A program made the translations under genes and the position numbers. This document shows positions 1 through 10,765 of a stretch of DNA of 64,000 bases, one piece after another. Origin of the DNA: Adiantum capillus-veneris (Eukaryota; Streptophyta; Polypodiopsida; Polypodiales; Pteridaceae); assembly GCA_014529385.2 (NCBI GenBank), contig CM043950.1:70056935-70120934 (forward strand). The letters run 5' to 3'. Positions within the stretch are counted from its first letter, which is position 1, and every line of letters begins with the position of its first letter. A model generated the notes under the pieces. The model did no database searches, had not been told where the DNA came from, and saw nothing but the letters and a program-made list of their open reading frames with translations.

Positions 1-272
1 TGAAGTCATTTTGGTAGGATTACTTTGTATGCAGAAAAAACCTTGAGATATTATCTACCTTAATGTATAGGACAGTAGCTAGTCTAATAATTTTTAAGTT
101 TGACATGGATAACAACTGATAGGTTCTTTGAAGCCTGCCATATGTCGCCTGCAAGTCTAACATATCTGTTGTCTTGACTATATGGATGCAGGTGAGAACT
201 CTATCAAGGTTTAGCTTGCTGCAGTCCCGACTTTGAAAACACTTGGTGATTTGATTGGGATAGTTCTGATAC
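1..272. repeat. Host paralogous module A, copy 1 (left flank of E1)
   Basis: This non-coding stretch matches about 15985-16215 and, more weakly, 20870-21010. The shared landmarks are a 'gacatggataacaactgat' motif, a 'tgttgtcttg' tract and the junction GATGCAG|GTGAG near 181-195. It ends at 'gttctgatac', exactly where element E1 is inserted. The homologous sequence continues after E1 at 10288. It is therefore pre-existing host DNA cut by a retrotransposon. No coding function is visible. Confidence 0.7.
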
Positions 273-2213
273 TAAGGCAAGCTTTTCCATGCATGGGAAC
301 CCCCCCATATATTTTTGCCCTTTTATCAAAATATTTCCCATTATATAAGTTACTTTTGATTTTTTCTTCCTTTTTCACAAACGTTTTAGCCTTTATTAAA
401 TAAATAATACTTATGCTAATCAATCACGATGTAGCATAATAAGTAAGCTTTCTTTATTGATCTCTCTTTTGACCTTAAATATTATATATATATATATTCT
501 AGTATTTTCTAATATTTTTTTTTCATGTATGTATATTATTCCACTCTACCAAATATTTTATTCACTAGTTTTCATTTTCAAACCTCAACCCCACTTTCAA
601 ATTTCAATAATACCTCCATCTAGATGATTGCCAATCTTTTCAACACTCTAGGTCATGTTTTCATACACATGAAGGAGCTTACACTTGAAGGCAAGAGAGA
701 AGTCCACTCAAAGGGGACCACCAAAAGACTTTTGCAGCCACAAATAATACATTATTTGGCTGAATTTTTTAAGTAAAGAAGAACCCCGAATCTGAAGGAG
801 CGTTCAACATGAAAGATGTAGCTCTTGATCTCAACTTTTAGCTCAATTTTTTTCAGAATTTTTTGGAGTTATGAACATGGAGATATGATTTTTGTAGTGG
901 ACCCCAGTTTTCTTGTGTAATGGTGACACAGGCCATCCCCACTTTTCTTCCTTCTAGAATGGCTATGGTTCTACAAGTCTTCAAGCATGATTACAAGAGA
1001 CAAGGCTCTTTTAATGAGGTCTTGGCTAGTCTAGAGTAATTCTATCACCATTTTTGGAGGACCCATCCTCATCAACAAATATCCACCTTCGACAACCTCT
1101 CTTATAATTTTCTTACCTCTCTCTTCTCTCCCTAATAAGCTTATGTTATCCAAAGCTAGACTATTGTAAATATTTCCTATCCTCCACATCCTACCCACAT
1201 TCTCTCTTCTCTCTCTATTGACTCTGGTATTTTAAATAATGAGGAGACAAGATGGGAGCCACAGTCACATGCACCCCATTTTCCTAGTCACCAAAGTGGG
1301 ACACTCACCTCAAATAGAAATATTGCTAAATCCTTCCCTCCTTCCCTATATAAGGAGGCCATGAGAGCTCACTTGGAGGAGAGAACACACACACACACAC
1401 ACACACTCACCTATCCATACACACTCTTGTGCTACATGCTTGTAGCATGAACCCTAATCACATAATCACAACACCATCATCATCACCATCACCATGCACA
1501 AAAGATGAGCACCACACCTCCACACCACTTGTAATTAAGGGTTGAAGGCACAATTTCAAGAAGAAGAAGGGTGGACACACTCATGATATTCCTCGCCATC
1601 AACTCCCATCTCTCCATTATGCCTCCTACGATCTTGTTCCCTTCTCATTTTCCTGCATACGCGACCTATTGTATTCATCTTTTGCAAGCAATCAACACAC
1701 TCCATCTTGGTGCCATACTTTGTGTCGCTTTGGATACATCTCATTGTGAGTATGGTATATGCTTGTTCCTTGCCATTTTTTTTTCTGCTTATGTTAAGGG
1801 GTGCGGATTCGCCACCATACACACACACACTCTCTCTCTCTCTCTCCCTCTGATATTCCTATCATCTTGCTACTTCCATCTTGAGGTGTGCGGATTCGCC
1901 ACCTCTTGTATGATAAGTGAGCATACTCGCAAGTTTCCCCTACCTCATTATCTTCCTTACTAATATGCATGAGTAGTAATCCCATTCTCACTCATTCACC
2001 ACTCCTCTCACCTTATTCTCCGACCACCCCATTCCACATTTGGGCGTGGATCTTGAAATTGTTTTCCATGGCATGCTTCATTGTGTATATGTATGCGTCC
2101 TAGCCGCATATCTTGCTAGGTGGTGCCCCTATTGTGTATCCCCCATGATGAGGCCATTGTGCATAGTCTTGGTGTAGAGGCCACCGGGTCTATTTTTTCA
2201 CTTCCGCCTCTCA
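273..2213 (+). repeat. E1 5' LTR
   Basis: This 1.94-kb direct repeat matches 8345-10287. It begins TAAGG (the 3' copy has the canonical TGAGG, so the first G mutated here) and ends CTCTCA. It contains a TATA box, TATATAAGG, at 1347-1355, followed by a short CA array (about 1386-1407) and a CT-rich stretch (about 1829-1852). Short ORFs on either strand inside the LTR are not conserved as proteins and are not annotated. The region is U3/R/U5 regulatory DNA. Confidence 0.92.
1347..1355 (+). promoter_or_regulatory. TATA box of E1 5' LTR
   Basis: TATATAAGG lies in a C/T-rich context inside the LTR and is repeated at 9422-9430 in the 3' LTR. It is the most likely Pol II core promoter for the genomic RNA, with transcription expected to start about 30 bp downstream, near the CA array. 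The start site itself is inferred. Confidence 0.6.
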
Positions 2214-2216
2214 TTT

Positions 2217-2233
2217 GGTGCCCCCACTGAGGA
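2217..2233 (+). other. E1 primer binding site
   Basis: TGGTGCCCCCACTGAGG begins three bases after the LTR end. It starts with TGG, complementary to the CCA end of a tRNA, as primer sites do. I cannot assign the tRNA. It is not the common initiator-Met type (TGGTATCAGAGC). Confidence 0.6.
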
Positions 2234-3069
2234 GGGCTCTTGAAACCCTTCAGTTTACAAGACTGAAAACCCTAAACTATTGTGAATGGATGAATGAGTA
2301 TGAAGGATTTTCTAACTGGACGACAGAAGAAGAAGAGCTCCAAGCACAACTAGACGAACTCCGCATCTCCATCGAAGCTCGAGTGCCAGGCGTAACGGTA
2401 ATCGATTTGAAGTGGGAGAGTCAACCAACGCGCCAAACCCAGTGGATATACATAGGCCAAGTGCCAAGAAGAAGAAGGAGGAGGTGGAAACCATGTCCGC
2501 AACCTACAACCAACCAACAACAACAAAATGGAAGGAGCTCTGCATAATAGAGAATCAACACTATTCTACTTTGAGAATCGGGTAACTCAAGTCACCGAGG
2601 TAATTATCATAGTCAGTTTTCAAGTCGCACCTGATGCTGCAGCACAGATAACAGAAGCATTGGCTCACACTCTCAGTAGAGAAACTAGGGATCTACTGAG
2701 TTTGTTTCAGGAAAGAACACCACCCTCTCCTACAAGCTTGGACAGTGACTAAGCACCTCTAAGCTTTACATGAATCAGGACAACCTACCTCAAGACAGAT
2801 CACACATACCAACACGTGTACGCTCAATCAAGGTAATATTGGACTTGAAGATTCACTACCAGCACGTCATTGACACCATGCCGGGTGGGGAGCGGTTTTT
2901 TGAGGTTCTGGCATCAGATCAACCATTTGTCCTACCTTTGGTACAAGGCAATGTACCGTTTGAAGTTTTAATCTATGTCCTAGTATAATAGGGTATACAC
3001 GCCTCCTTGTAAAGAAGAAAAAATTTTGCAAGTTAAGAAGTGTGTCTTTCTAGCTCTCTCTCAGTAATC
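2234..3069 (+). other. E1 untranslated leader before gag
   Basis: About 840 bp between the primer binding site and the gag ATG. It has short open frames (for example from about 2287 and 2528), but none has a recognisable domain, and several need non-ATG starts. I treat it as leader/packaging sequence. Confidence 0.5.
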
Positions 3070-4338
3070 ATGGCAAGTGTAGCATTTCCAACCTTTACTG
3101 GTAAGGTGGGCGAGGATGCTGCAGACTTTCTAGACAACTTGGAAATAGCATGTGTCATCTCTGCGAGAGATGATGATGCTTCGCGCTTGCGCATCTTCCC
3201 ACTTCTAATGAAGGTGGAGGCAAGATCATGGTACAATGCCTTGGCACAAGAAACTAAGGAACGGTGGGACTTATTAAGGGCAGCCTTTGTCAAGCGTTTT
3301 GGAGAGGGCACAACATCAGAGAAGCTATGGCAATTGTTGACAGAGTTGAAGCAGGGCAGTATGCTGGAATACGCATCATATGAGTCAAAGTTTGTAGATT
3401 TATGGGGGCGATGGATTGCATCGCTAAGAGAGGATGAGGGGGCACCTGATTTCCTAAAGAAGGATCGGTTTGTGGCTGGGTTATGGCCAACTCTTAAAGA
3501 GAAGGTGAAGGGAAGGTTTCCTGCTAGGTATGAGCTAGCAGTTGAAGTGGCCCGCCTTAAAGACAAGAAGCTGCGCCTACAAGCCAGAAATATCGATGGA
3601 GAGGAAGCCGTTAGGACCCCACCACCTCTAGCACCACCTACAACAGTCGCCCAGAGGATTCAACCACAAGAACCAATTGAAGATCAGCAAGACCTGCTCA
3701 ACCGAATCACCAATCAACTTGAGAATCTCTCAGTCCATTTGATACAACAAGGGCATGCATACAATCGCAACCAAGAGCAAGGGAGAGGACAACGAAGGCA
3801 AAACCAAGAATACCACTGCTACAATTGTGGGGAGGATGGTCATGGCATGTACTACTGTCCACAACCAAGGAGGCAGAATTTCAACAGAGGAGCCAGACAA
3901 AACCAGGTTTCACCACCAAGAGCAAGACCACCACCACCGAGGGCACCACGACAAGCATCACCCATGCAAATCTTACAACCACCGATTCAACCACAACCAC
4001 CACCACCACCACCACAACCTCTCATTCCACCCTTACCCCCACCACCAGTTGGCAATCAAACAGTAAGCGTCATCAGTCTTGAAGGTAAGGGAAAGGAGAA
4101 AGTGGAGGAGGATAAGACCAAGGTTAAAGGAGTAGATGCCATTGGGGTAAAACGCGCTAGGCATGGTGAGTCTTCCCAAAAGGAAGAAAAGATGAAGACT
4201 AAAGGGGAATCTAGCAAAAATCCGTCCAAGTCACGACGTAAAATTGACATTGTAGATTTCTCTTTGGGTGAATGTTCTAAACCATATGATTTGGTTCAAG
4301 ATGTTTCTGTGCAGGGCCCAAAAACCACCTGGCCCTAG
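3070..4338 (+). CDS. gag: E1 Gag polyprotein
   Basis: Structural protein that would form the cytoplasmic virus-like particle packaging the element's RNA. The frame opens further upstream, but the first ATG with a sensible product is at 3070 (MASVAFPTFTGK), giving about 422 residues. The N-terminal half has the Retrotrans_gag pattern (conserved W in 'ARSWYNAL', 'FVKRFG', 'ELKQGSM', 'FVAGLWPTLKEKVKG'). A CX2CX4HX4C zinc knuckle follows (CYNCGEDGHGMYYC, near 3815-3856), then a long Pro/Gln-rich stretch and a Lys-rich tail. It ends at TAG 4336-4338. The next 1318 codons are open in the same frame and encode pol. Confidence 0.88.
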   Translation: MASVAFPTFTGKVGEDAADFLDNLEIACVISARDDDASRLRIFPLLMKVEARSWYNALAQETKERWDLLRAAFVKRFGEGTTSEKLWQLLTELKQGSMLEYASYESKFVDLWGRWIASLREDEGAPDFLKKDRFVAGLWPTLKEKVKGRFPARYELAVEVARLKDKKLRLQARNIDGEEAVRTPPPLAPPTTVAQRIQPQEPIEDQQDLLNRITNQLENLSVHLIQQGHAYNRNQEQGRGQRRQNQEYHCYNCGEDGHGMYYCPQPRRQNFNRGARQNQVSPPRARPPPPRAPRQASPMQILQPPIQPQPPPPPPQPLIPPLPPPPVGNQTVSVISLEGKGKEKVEEDKTKVKGVDAIGVKRARHGESSQKEEKMKTKGESSKNPSKSRRKIDIVDFSLGECSKPYDLVQDVSVQGPKTTWP

Positions 4339-7300
4339 TTACTCCACCTAGCACCTAGGGTGAGGAGACAATGGACAAAGATGGTTAACACGAGGCGACC
4401 AAAGCCAAAGATAGCTGGGGCTATCTGCGGGAGGAATCTAGACGACATACTACCAGTGATGGATGCTCACATAAAAGGGCAACACATCTCCAATATCTAC
4501 ATCGATGGTGGTGCACAAATATGCGTCATGAGTGAAAAAATGATGCACCGTTTGGGTTTAGAGGTGAGTCGGCCGGCACCATGCCGAGCCAAAATGGCAA
4601 ATAATTTAAAAGTTCAATGTGTTGGTGTCATAAATGCAGTTAGGATAAAGGCATTCAACACCGAGGTAGATGTGGACATCTTTGTCATGCCACACAAAGG
4701 GGAGGGCTATCCTATCATTCTAGGGAGGCCTTGGATTATGGCTATGAGAGCTAAGCAGGACTGGTACACCGGCATAATCCAGATGAAGGATGCAAAAGGG
4801 AGGCCAATACTTTACGACATGAAGATAGGTCAACAACGCGACATGGATCTAGAAACCTCCGAGGATGAGTTTTCTAGTGGTGAATCTTCAACTGCTTCAG
4901 AGGAGGAGTCAACAGTGAGTGAAGAAAGTGACAGTAGCATTGAGGTGATGGGGATCATTCTCAAGGACCCTAAGAAGATGGAGCAACCTGATGCCTCATC
5001 ATCAAGCCAAGGGGAGACACCAGGTATACAACCTCTGGTAGAAGCAAGTAAGCTACATCAAATGCTCTCTAGTGAGTTGTGTGGGAAGGAGCGTGAAGAT
5101 TATATTTTGATGCTAAGTAATTTTACCACATTGTTCATTGATGAATATGATAAAATCACTGGCATCACAGTAGTTCAACATCACATTAAGCTCAAGGAGG
5201 GAAGTAAACCTGTAGTGCAGAAGCTCAGGCGGCTAGGAGTAATTCAACAAGACGCCCTACTCAAAGAGGTGAGGAAATTGCTAGAAGCCGGTTTTATCTA
5301 TCCTGTTGAAGACTCAGAGTGGGTTTCTCCAGTGGTAGTCACACCAAAGAAGAATGGTAAGTGGAGGGTTTGTGCTGATTACAAGCCTCTTAATGCAGCC
5401 ACAAAGAGGGACCATTTTCCTCTTCCTTTTCAAGACGAAATACTCAATGAGGTAGCAGGACATGAGCGCTACACGGTATGTGATGGCTACTCAGGCTACT
5501 TCCAAATTAGCATCGCTGAAGAAGATCAAAAGAAGACAACCTTCATCACACCATGGGGATGTTTTGCTTACAGAGTTATGCCTTTTGGTCTCACTAATGC
5601 TCCAGCCACTTTTCAGCGATATGTGACATTTGTTTTTCAGCCATTCTTTGGAAAATCAATCCGTGTTTTTATTGATGACTTTTGCATCTATAGCTCTCGC
5701 TCTCTTCATTTGGAGAAAGTTTATGAAGGTCTAGCTAGGCTACAAGCTTTGGGTGGACAACTCAATGTGGAGAAATGCAACATTGGTGAAAGCAAGGTTA
5801 CTCTTCTTGGCCATGTGATCTCGGCCAATGGCATTGAAGCTGACCCAAGCAAGGTTCAAGCCTTGGTGGCTTTGACCTCTCCCACCACAACAAAGCAATT
5901 GGTCTCTTTTCTTCAAAAGGTGAGGTATTTGAGTAGGTTCATTCACTTGCTCTCCCAAGTGGTTCTCCCTTTACAACAAGTTACCCATCAAGAGATCTTC
6001 ACTTGGAGTGAAGAAAATGAACAACAATTCAATGAGGTAAAACAAATTCTAGCTTCACTTCCCACCATAGCACCTCCAAAGTGGGACGAGCCATTTTATG
6101 TAAACCTTAGTGTTGGCAATGACACACTTGGGGCTGTATTGATGCAAAAGGATCCTCAAACTTCTTTCATGCGTCCTATCTACTTCTCTAGTCGAATGAT
6201 GACCCCATCAGAAAAGGGATACACGGTAGTGGAGCACATGGTGCTTGCATTAATGTTTGCTACCACCAAATTTTGCTCTTATTTATTGTCTAGACCATTC
6301 ATAATCTTAACAATGGAAGAAGTATTTCCTTATGTAATGCAGCACATGGATGTTTCTTCTAGGATTTCCAAATGGCTCACAAGGCTACAAGAGTTTGACT
6401 ACACAATGCAAGTGGAGAACTCCACAAGGGCCAGTCTAGGAGGTATTCTCACTCATCGCCACTATGAAAAGAAGCTAAATATAAAGCCAAATGATCAAGA
6501 TATTACACCGGTGCTGGAAGTCCCTAAGGTAGAGGAGGCTCACTCTCTTTTCTTTGATGGAGCCTACAAGAGGAAAGTGGACAAAGCTGCAGCAGGCATT
6601 GTCATCTTCAACGAGCAAGGGGACAAGGTTTTCTCCATTGGGAATCTCTTGGATTCTCGCTCTAACAATGAGGCAGAATATGCAGCTTTAACTCTTGGGT
6701 TAGAGTGGTGTGTGACACAGGGCATTCAACGGTTAAATGTATTTGGTGATGCCATGCTTTTAATAAAACAAATACAAGGAACTTGGGCTTGTAAAAATCA
6801 TATCTTGCTAGGCCATTTGCCCAAAGTCAAGGAACTTTTAGGGAAATTTCAAGTTGTACAATTACATCATGTCCCTCGAGCAGAAAATCAAGAAGCAGAT
6901 GCTCTAGCTAGAGAGAAGTTGCAAGATGTTTCAGTGGTGGGTGCTATCAAGTTGAAGCTGCCTCTCTTCCAAGGTAGCGATGCAATGCCTGACATCATGA
7001 GTTTCTTGGACACAGGAGAGTGTCCTAAGGATCTTACTAAGGGACAAAAGCAGTGGCTTGTGCGCAAGGCAACAAAATACCGCCTTATCAATGACGACCT
7101 CTACTGCAAGGGTAAGGATCAAATTCTTAGGCGTGTACCTCTCTCTAGAGAGATCACTGAAATCATTTCAAGTTGCCATGATGGTGTTTGCGGAGGACAC
7201 TTTGCACTTGACATCACTAGTAGAAAGATTCTACAAGCCGGGTTTGTATGGCCTAGTCTACATAGGGATGTGCATCATTGGTGTAAAACATGCAAGGAAT

Positions 7301-8316
7301 GTCAAAAGGCAGGGGATAGGAGGCTCACATATGAGCCACAGACTCCTATAATCTCATATGGACCATTTGAGAAATGGAGAATTGATGCTATTGGGCCTTT
7401 GCCAAGGAGCCAATTAGGTAAATTTTATATCATCATGGGTGTGGACTACATGACCAGGTGGGCTGAAGCAGTTGCCACCACCCGGATTACAGCTAAGGAA
7501 GTGGCTAAGTTCGTATTTGAAAACATTTGTTGCCGTTTTGGCACTCCTCTTGAAATAATTTCTGACAGGGGACCAGGTTTTAGAGGAGACCTTGTAGGAG
7601 AGCTAATGGAGAAGTTACGTATCTCACGACGACACTCAACTCCCTACTACCCACAATGCAATGGTTTGGTGGAAAAGGTAAATGGTATGATCTGCAAGAT
7701 TATCACTAAGCATGTAAACAATCACAAAAGTGATTGGGACAAGCATCTTATGGCTGCACTTTGGGCTTATCTCACTTCATTTCGCACATCCCTTGGGTTC
7801 ACACCATATCACTTGGTGTTTGGTAAGGAAGCCATTTTACCCATTGAAGTACAATTGGCTAGTCTCAGGGTGCTAGCTGGGCAGGTAGAACGTCCTAATG
7901 CTCATCTCCACAACCACATTCTTGATCTAGAGAGGCTTCAACTAGACAGAGAAGATGCTATCAAGTATTATGCAGCACAAGCAGAGCAACGTCGACTTAC
8001 CTTCAACAAGGGACTTAGGGCAAAAGGTCTCAAGAAAGGTATGTTGGTCCTACGGTATGATAACAGGTTTGACACTAGGAAGGATAAAAAGTTTTCACCC
8101 ATATGGGAAGGGCCATTTGTCATTAGAAAGCACTACGCCAATGGCAGTTACCGATTGATGGATGCAGATGGTAGGCTCCACAAAACACGTGTCAATGGAT
8201 GGAGGTTGAAGCAGTACTTTTTGAGATTTGATCAAACACCTATGATGGAAATCCCCGAGGAGGGAGACTCCTCCACCTCAATTGAAGAAGAATCAGGTAC
8301 AACGCTAGAGGCATGA
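4339..8316 (+). CDS. pol: E1 Pol polyprotein (PR-RT-RNaseH-aRNaseH-integrase)
   Basis: The frame follows directly from gag after one TAG. The first ATG is at 4381, but readthrough from gag would need no start. Counting residues from the GTG at 4360: retropepsin with DGGA at about 49-52 (DGG replaces the usual DTG/DSG) and the 'ILGRPW' flap end; an acidic Ser/Glu spacer; RT with catalytic FIDD at about 437-440. Next comes a gypsy RNase H whose catalytic Asp/His positions look degraded, then an archaeal-type RNase H with D733, E771, D797 and D847. Integrase follows with an HHCC zinc finger from H940 and a DD35E core (D1009, D1069, E1105), then an SH3-like C-terminal part. There is no internal stop. 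It acts in reverse transcription and integration. Confidence 0.92.
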   Translation, partial: LLHLAPRVRRQWTKMVNTRRPKPKIAGAICGRNLDDILPVMDAHIKGQHISNIYIDGGAQICVMSEKMMHRLGLEVSRPAPCRAKMANNLKVQCVGVINAVRIKAFNTEVDVDIFVMPHKGEGYPIILGRPWIMAMRAKQDWYTGIIQMKDAKGRPILYDMKIGQQRDMDLETSEDEFSSGESSTASEEESTVSEESDSSIEVMGIILKDPKKMEQPDASSSSQGETPGIQPLVEASKLHQMLSSELCGKEREDYILMLSNFTTLFIDEYDKITGITVVQHHIKLKEGSKPVVQKLRRLGVIQQDALLKEVRKLLEAGFIYPVEDSEWVSPVVVTPKKNGKWRVCADYKPLNAATKRDHFPLPFQDEILNEVAGHERYTVCDGYSGYFQISIAEEDQKKTTFITPWGCFAYRVMPFGLTNAPATFQRYVTFVFQPFFGKSIRVFIDDFCIYSSRSLHLEKVYEGLARLQALGGQLNVEKCNIGESKVTLLGHVISANGIEADPSKVQALVALTSPTTTKQLVSFLQKVRYLSRFIHLLSQVVLPLQQVTHQEIFTWSEENEQQFNEVKQILASLPTIAPPKWDEPFYVNLSVGNDTLGAVLMQKDPQTSFMRPIYFSSRMMTPSEKGYTVVEHMVLALMFATTKFCSYLLSRPFIILTMEEVFPYVMQHMDVSSRISKWLTRLQEFDYTMQVENSTRASLGGILTHRHYEKKLNIKPNDQDITPVLEVPKVEEAHSLFFDGAYKRKVDKAAAGIVIFNEQGDKVFSIGNLLDSRSNNEAEYAALTLGLEWCVTQGIQRLNVFGDAMLLIKQIQGTWACKNHILLGHLPKVKELLGKFQVVQLHHVPRAENQEADALAREKLQDVSVVGAIKLKLPLFQGSDAMPDIMSFLDTGECPKDLTKGQKQWLVRKATKYRLINDDLYCKGKDQILRRVPLSREITEIISSCHDGVCGGHFALDITSRKILQAGFVWPSLHRDVHHWCKTCKECQKAGDRRLTYEPQTPIISYGPFEKWRIDAIGPLPRSQLGKFYIIMGVDYMTRWAEAVATTRITAKEVAKFVFENICCRFGTPLEIISDRGPGFRGDLVGELMEKLRISRRHSTPYYPQCNGLVEKVNGMICKIITKHVNNHKSDWDKHLMAALWAYLTSFRTSLGFTPYHLVFGKEAILPIEVQLASLRVLAGQVERPNAHLHNHILDLERLQLDREDAIKYYAAQAEQRRLTFNKGLRAKGLKKGMLVLRYDNRFDTRKDKKFSPIWEGPFVIRKHYANGSYRLMDADGRLHKTRVNGWRLKQYFLRFDQTPMMEIPEEGDSSTSIEEESGTTLEA

Positions 8317-8328
8317 ATACCTCTAGCC

Positions 8329-8344
8329 TTAGGGGGAGGGCTAA
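8329..8344 (+). other. E1 polypurine tract
   Basis: A purine-rich run (TTAGGGGGAGGGCTAA) lies directly before the TG of the 3' LTR. This is the position where the plus-strand primer is made in LTR retrotransposons. Confidence 0.7.
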
Positions 8345-10287
8345 TGAGGCAAGCTTTTCCATGCATGGGAACCCCCCCATATATTTTTGCCCTTTTATCA
8401 AAATATTTCCCATTATATAAGTTACTTTTGATTTTTTCTTCCTTTTTCACAAACGTTTTAGCCTTTATTAAATAAATAATACTTATGCTAATCAATCACG
8501 ATGTAGCATAATAAGTAAGCTTTCTTTATTGATCTCTCTTTTGACCTTAAATATTATATATATATATATATTCTAGTATTTTCTAATATTTTTTTTTCAT
8601 GTATGTATATTATTCCACTCTACCAAATATTTTATTCACTAGTTTTCATTTTCAAACCTCAACCCCACTTTCAAATTTCAATAATACCTCCATCTAGATG
8701 ATTGCCAATCTTTTCAACACTCTAGGTCATGTTTTCATACACATGAAGGAGCTTACACTTGAAGGCAAGAGAGAAGTCCACTCAAAGGGGACCACCAAAA
8801 GACTTTTGCAGCCACAAATAATACATTATTTGGCTGAATTTTTTAAGTAAAGAAGAACCCCGAATCTGAAGGAGCGTTCAACATGAAAGATGTAGCTCTT
8901 GATCTCAACTTTTAGCTCAATTTTTTTCAGAATTTTTTGGAGTTATGAACATGGAGATATGATTTTTGTAGTGGACCCCAGTTTTCTCGTGTAATGGTGA
9001 CACAGGCCATCCCCACTTTTCTTCCTTCTAGAATGGCTATGGTTCTACAAGTCTTCAAGCATGATTACAAGAAACAAGGCTCTTTTAATGAGGTCTTGGC
9101 TAGTCTAGAGTAATTCTATCACCATTTTTGGAGGACCCATCCTCATCAACAAATATCCACCTTCGACAACCTCTCTTATAATTTTCTTACCTCTCTCTTC
9201 TCTCCCTAATAAGCTTATGTCTATCCAAAGCTAGACTATTGTAAATATTTCCTATCCTCCACATCCTACCCACATTCTCTCTTCTCTCTCTATTGACTCT
9301 GGTATTTTAAATAATGAGGAGACAAGCTGGGAGCCACAGTCACATGCACCCCATTTTCCTAGTCACCAAAGTGGGACACTCACCTCAAATAGAAATATTG
9401 CTAAATCCTTCCCTCCTTCCCTATATAAGGAGGCCATGAGATCTCACTTGGAGGAGAGAACACACACACACACACACTCACCTATCCATACACACTCTTG
9501 TGCTACATGCTTGTAGCATGAACCCTAATCACATAATCACAACACCATCATCATCACCATCACCATGCACAAAAGATGAGCACCACACCTCCACACCACT
9601 TGTAATTAAGGGTTGAAGGCACAATTTCAAGAAGAAGAAGGGTGGACACACTCATGATATTCCTCGCCATCAACTCCCATCTCTCCATTATGCCTCCTAC
9701 GATCTTGTTCCCTTCTCATTTTCCTGCCATACGCGACCTATTGTATTCATCTTTTGCAAGCAATCAACACACTCCATCTTGGTGCCATACTTTGTGTCGC
9801 TTTGGATACATCTCATTGTGAGTATGGTATATGCTTGTTCCTTGCCATTTTTTTTTCTGCTTATGTTAAGGGGTGCGGATTCGCCACCATACACACACAC
9901 ACACTCTCTCTCTCTCTCTCCCTCTCATATTCCTATCATCTTGCTACTTCCATCTTGAGGTGTGCGGATTCGCCACCTCTTGTATGATAAGTGAGCATAC
10001 TCGCAAGTTTCCCCTACCTCATTATCTTCCTTACTAACATGCATGAGTAGTAATCCCATTCTCACTCATTCACCACTCCTCTCACCTTATTCTCCGACCA
10101 CCCCATTCCACATTTGGGCGTGGATCTTGAAATTGTTTTCCATGGCATGCTTCATTGTGTATATGTATGCATCCTAGCCGCATATCTTGCTAGGTGGTGC
10201 CCCTATTGTGTATCCCCCATGATGAGGCCATTGTGCATAGTCTTGGTGTAGAGGCCACCAGGTCTATTTTTTCACTTCCGCCTCTCA
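8345..10287 (+). repeat. E1 3' LTR
   Basis: This copy starts with TGAGGCAAGC and ends CTCTCA, and it is collinear with 273-2213. By eye it differs by single-base changes (for example G/T near 9441, T/C near 8987, G/A near 10171) and by the lengths of the TA, CA and CT arrays. The right flank resumes with ATACCTTTGTATAAAC, the continuation of host module A. Confidence 0.92.
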
Positions 10288-10452
10288 ATACCTTTGTATA
10301 AACTCATTTGGAATGATACTTCGTTCTTATTATGATGTACAGCTATGAATCAAAGATTGAGTTGTTTCTGTACTAATCTTTGCCTAGACAGCTATAGCCA
10401 ATTGTCTTTTGAACGTCTTGTTCCTTGGTGTGTTTATTTATAAAAGTAAAAC
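10288..10452. repeat. Host module A, copy 1 continued
   Basis: Collinear with 16215-16385 and in part with 21135-21250. Shared landmarks are 'gagttgtttctgta', 'tttgaacgtcttgttcc' and 'acagctacaca'. It resumes the sequence interrupted at 272. No protein is supported. Confidence 0.65.
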
Positions 10453-10765
10453 AGCTACACATGAGGTGGTACCCTAATGGTACCTAACCCACACACACAT
10501 ATATGGTACTAGCACTGGTACTGGTATTGTACTGATCCTAATGGTACTTTTGCACATGTACTAGAACTGGTACTGATACTAGTGCTACTTGTGTACTGGT
10601 ACTGGTACTATATTATAATGGACTGGTACTGGTGCTACTTATGTACTCGTACTGGTGCTACTACTTTATTGGTACTGGTACTGATACTGGTACTGTTTGT
10701 GTACTGTATTATACTGGATTGGTACTGATGCTGCTTGTGTACTCATATTGGTATAATTTAATGGG
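10453..10765. repeat. Degenerate GGTACT minisatellite, block 1
   Basis: Tandem imperfect GGTACT hexamers (often GGTACTGGTACT, with GATACT and GTGCTACTT variants). Similar blocks lie at 13553-13770, 16890-17190 and 35825-36058, each upstream of the same type of host module or next to CA arrays. No coding role is seen. Confidence 0.8.

Larger units (their letters stand above)
273..10287 (+). mobile_element. E1: near-intact Tat-like Ty3/gypsy LTR retrotransposon
   Basis: A complete element with long LTRs (273-2213 and 8345-10287), a primer binding site directly after the 5' LTR, gag, pol and a polypurine tract before the 3' LTR. The flanks carry the 4-bp direct repeat ATAC (269-272 and 10288-10291). 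The paralogous uninterrupted sequence near 16212-16225 has a single ATAC, which fits a target site duplication. The pol domain order PR-RT-RNaseH-aRNaseH-IN, with a second archaeal-type RNase H, is the hallmark of the Tat lineage. By eye the LTRs differ at only about ten substitutions plus microsatellite length changes, so the insertion is recent. All domains are open apart from one TAG between gag and pol. Confidence 0.93.

Noticed and set aside
1556-1991. ORFs of 65-130 codons in the E1 LTRs (1556-1991 and copies at 9697-9987)
   Set aside because: They lie inside LTR regulatory DNA. The 3' LTR copy is altered by single-base indels, and there is no domain.
2215-2988. Three short frames (110, 74 and 72 codons) between the E1 primer site and gag
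   Set aside because: The first needs a non-ATG start inside the primer site, none has a domain, and the positions fit an untranslated leader.
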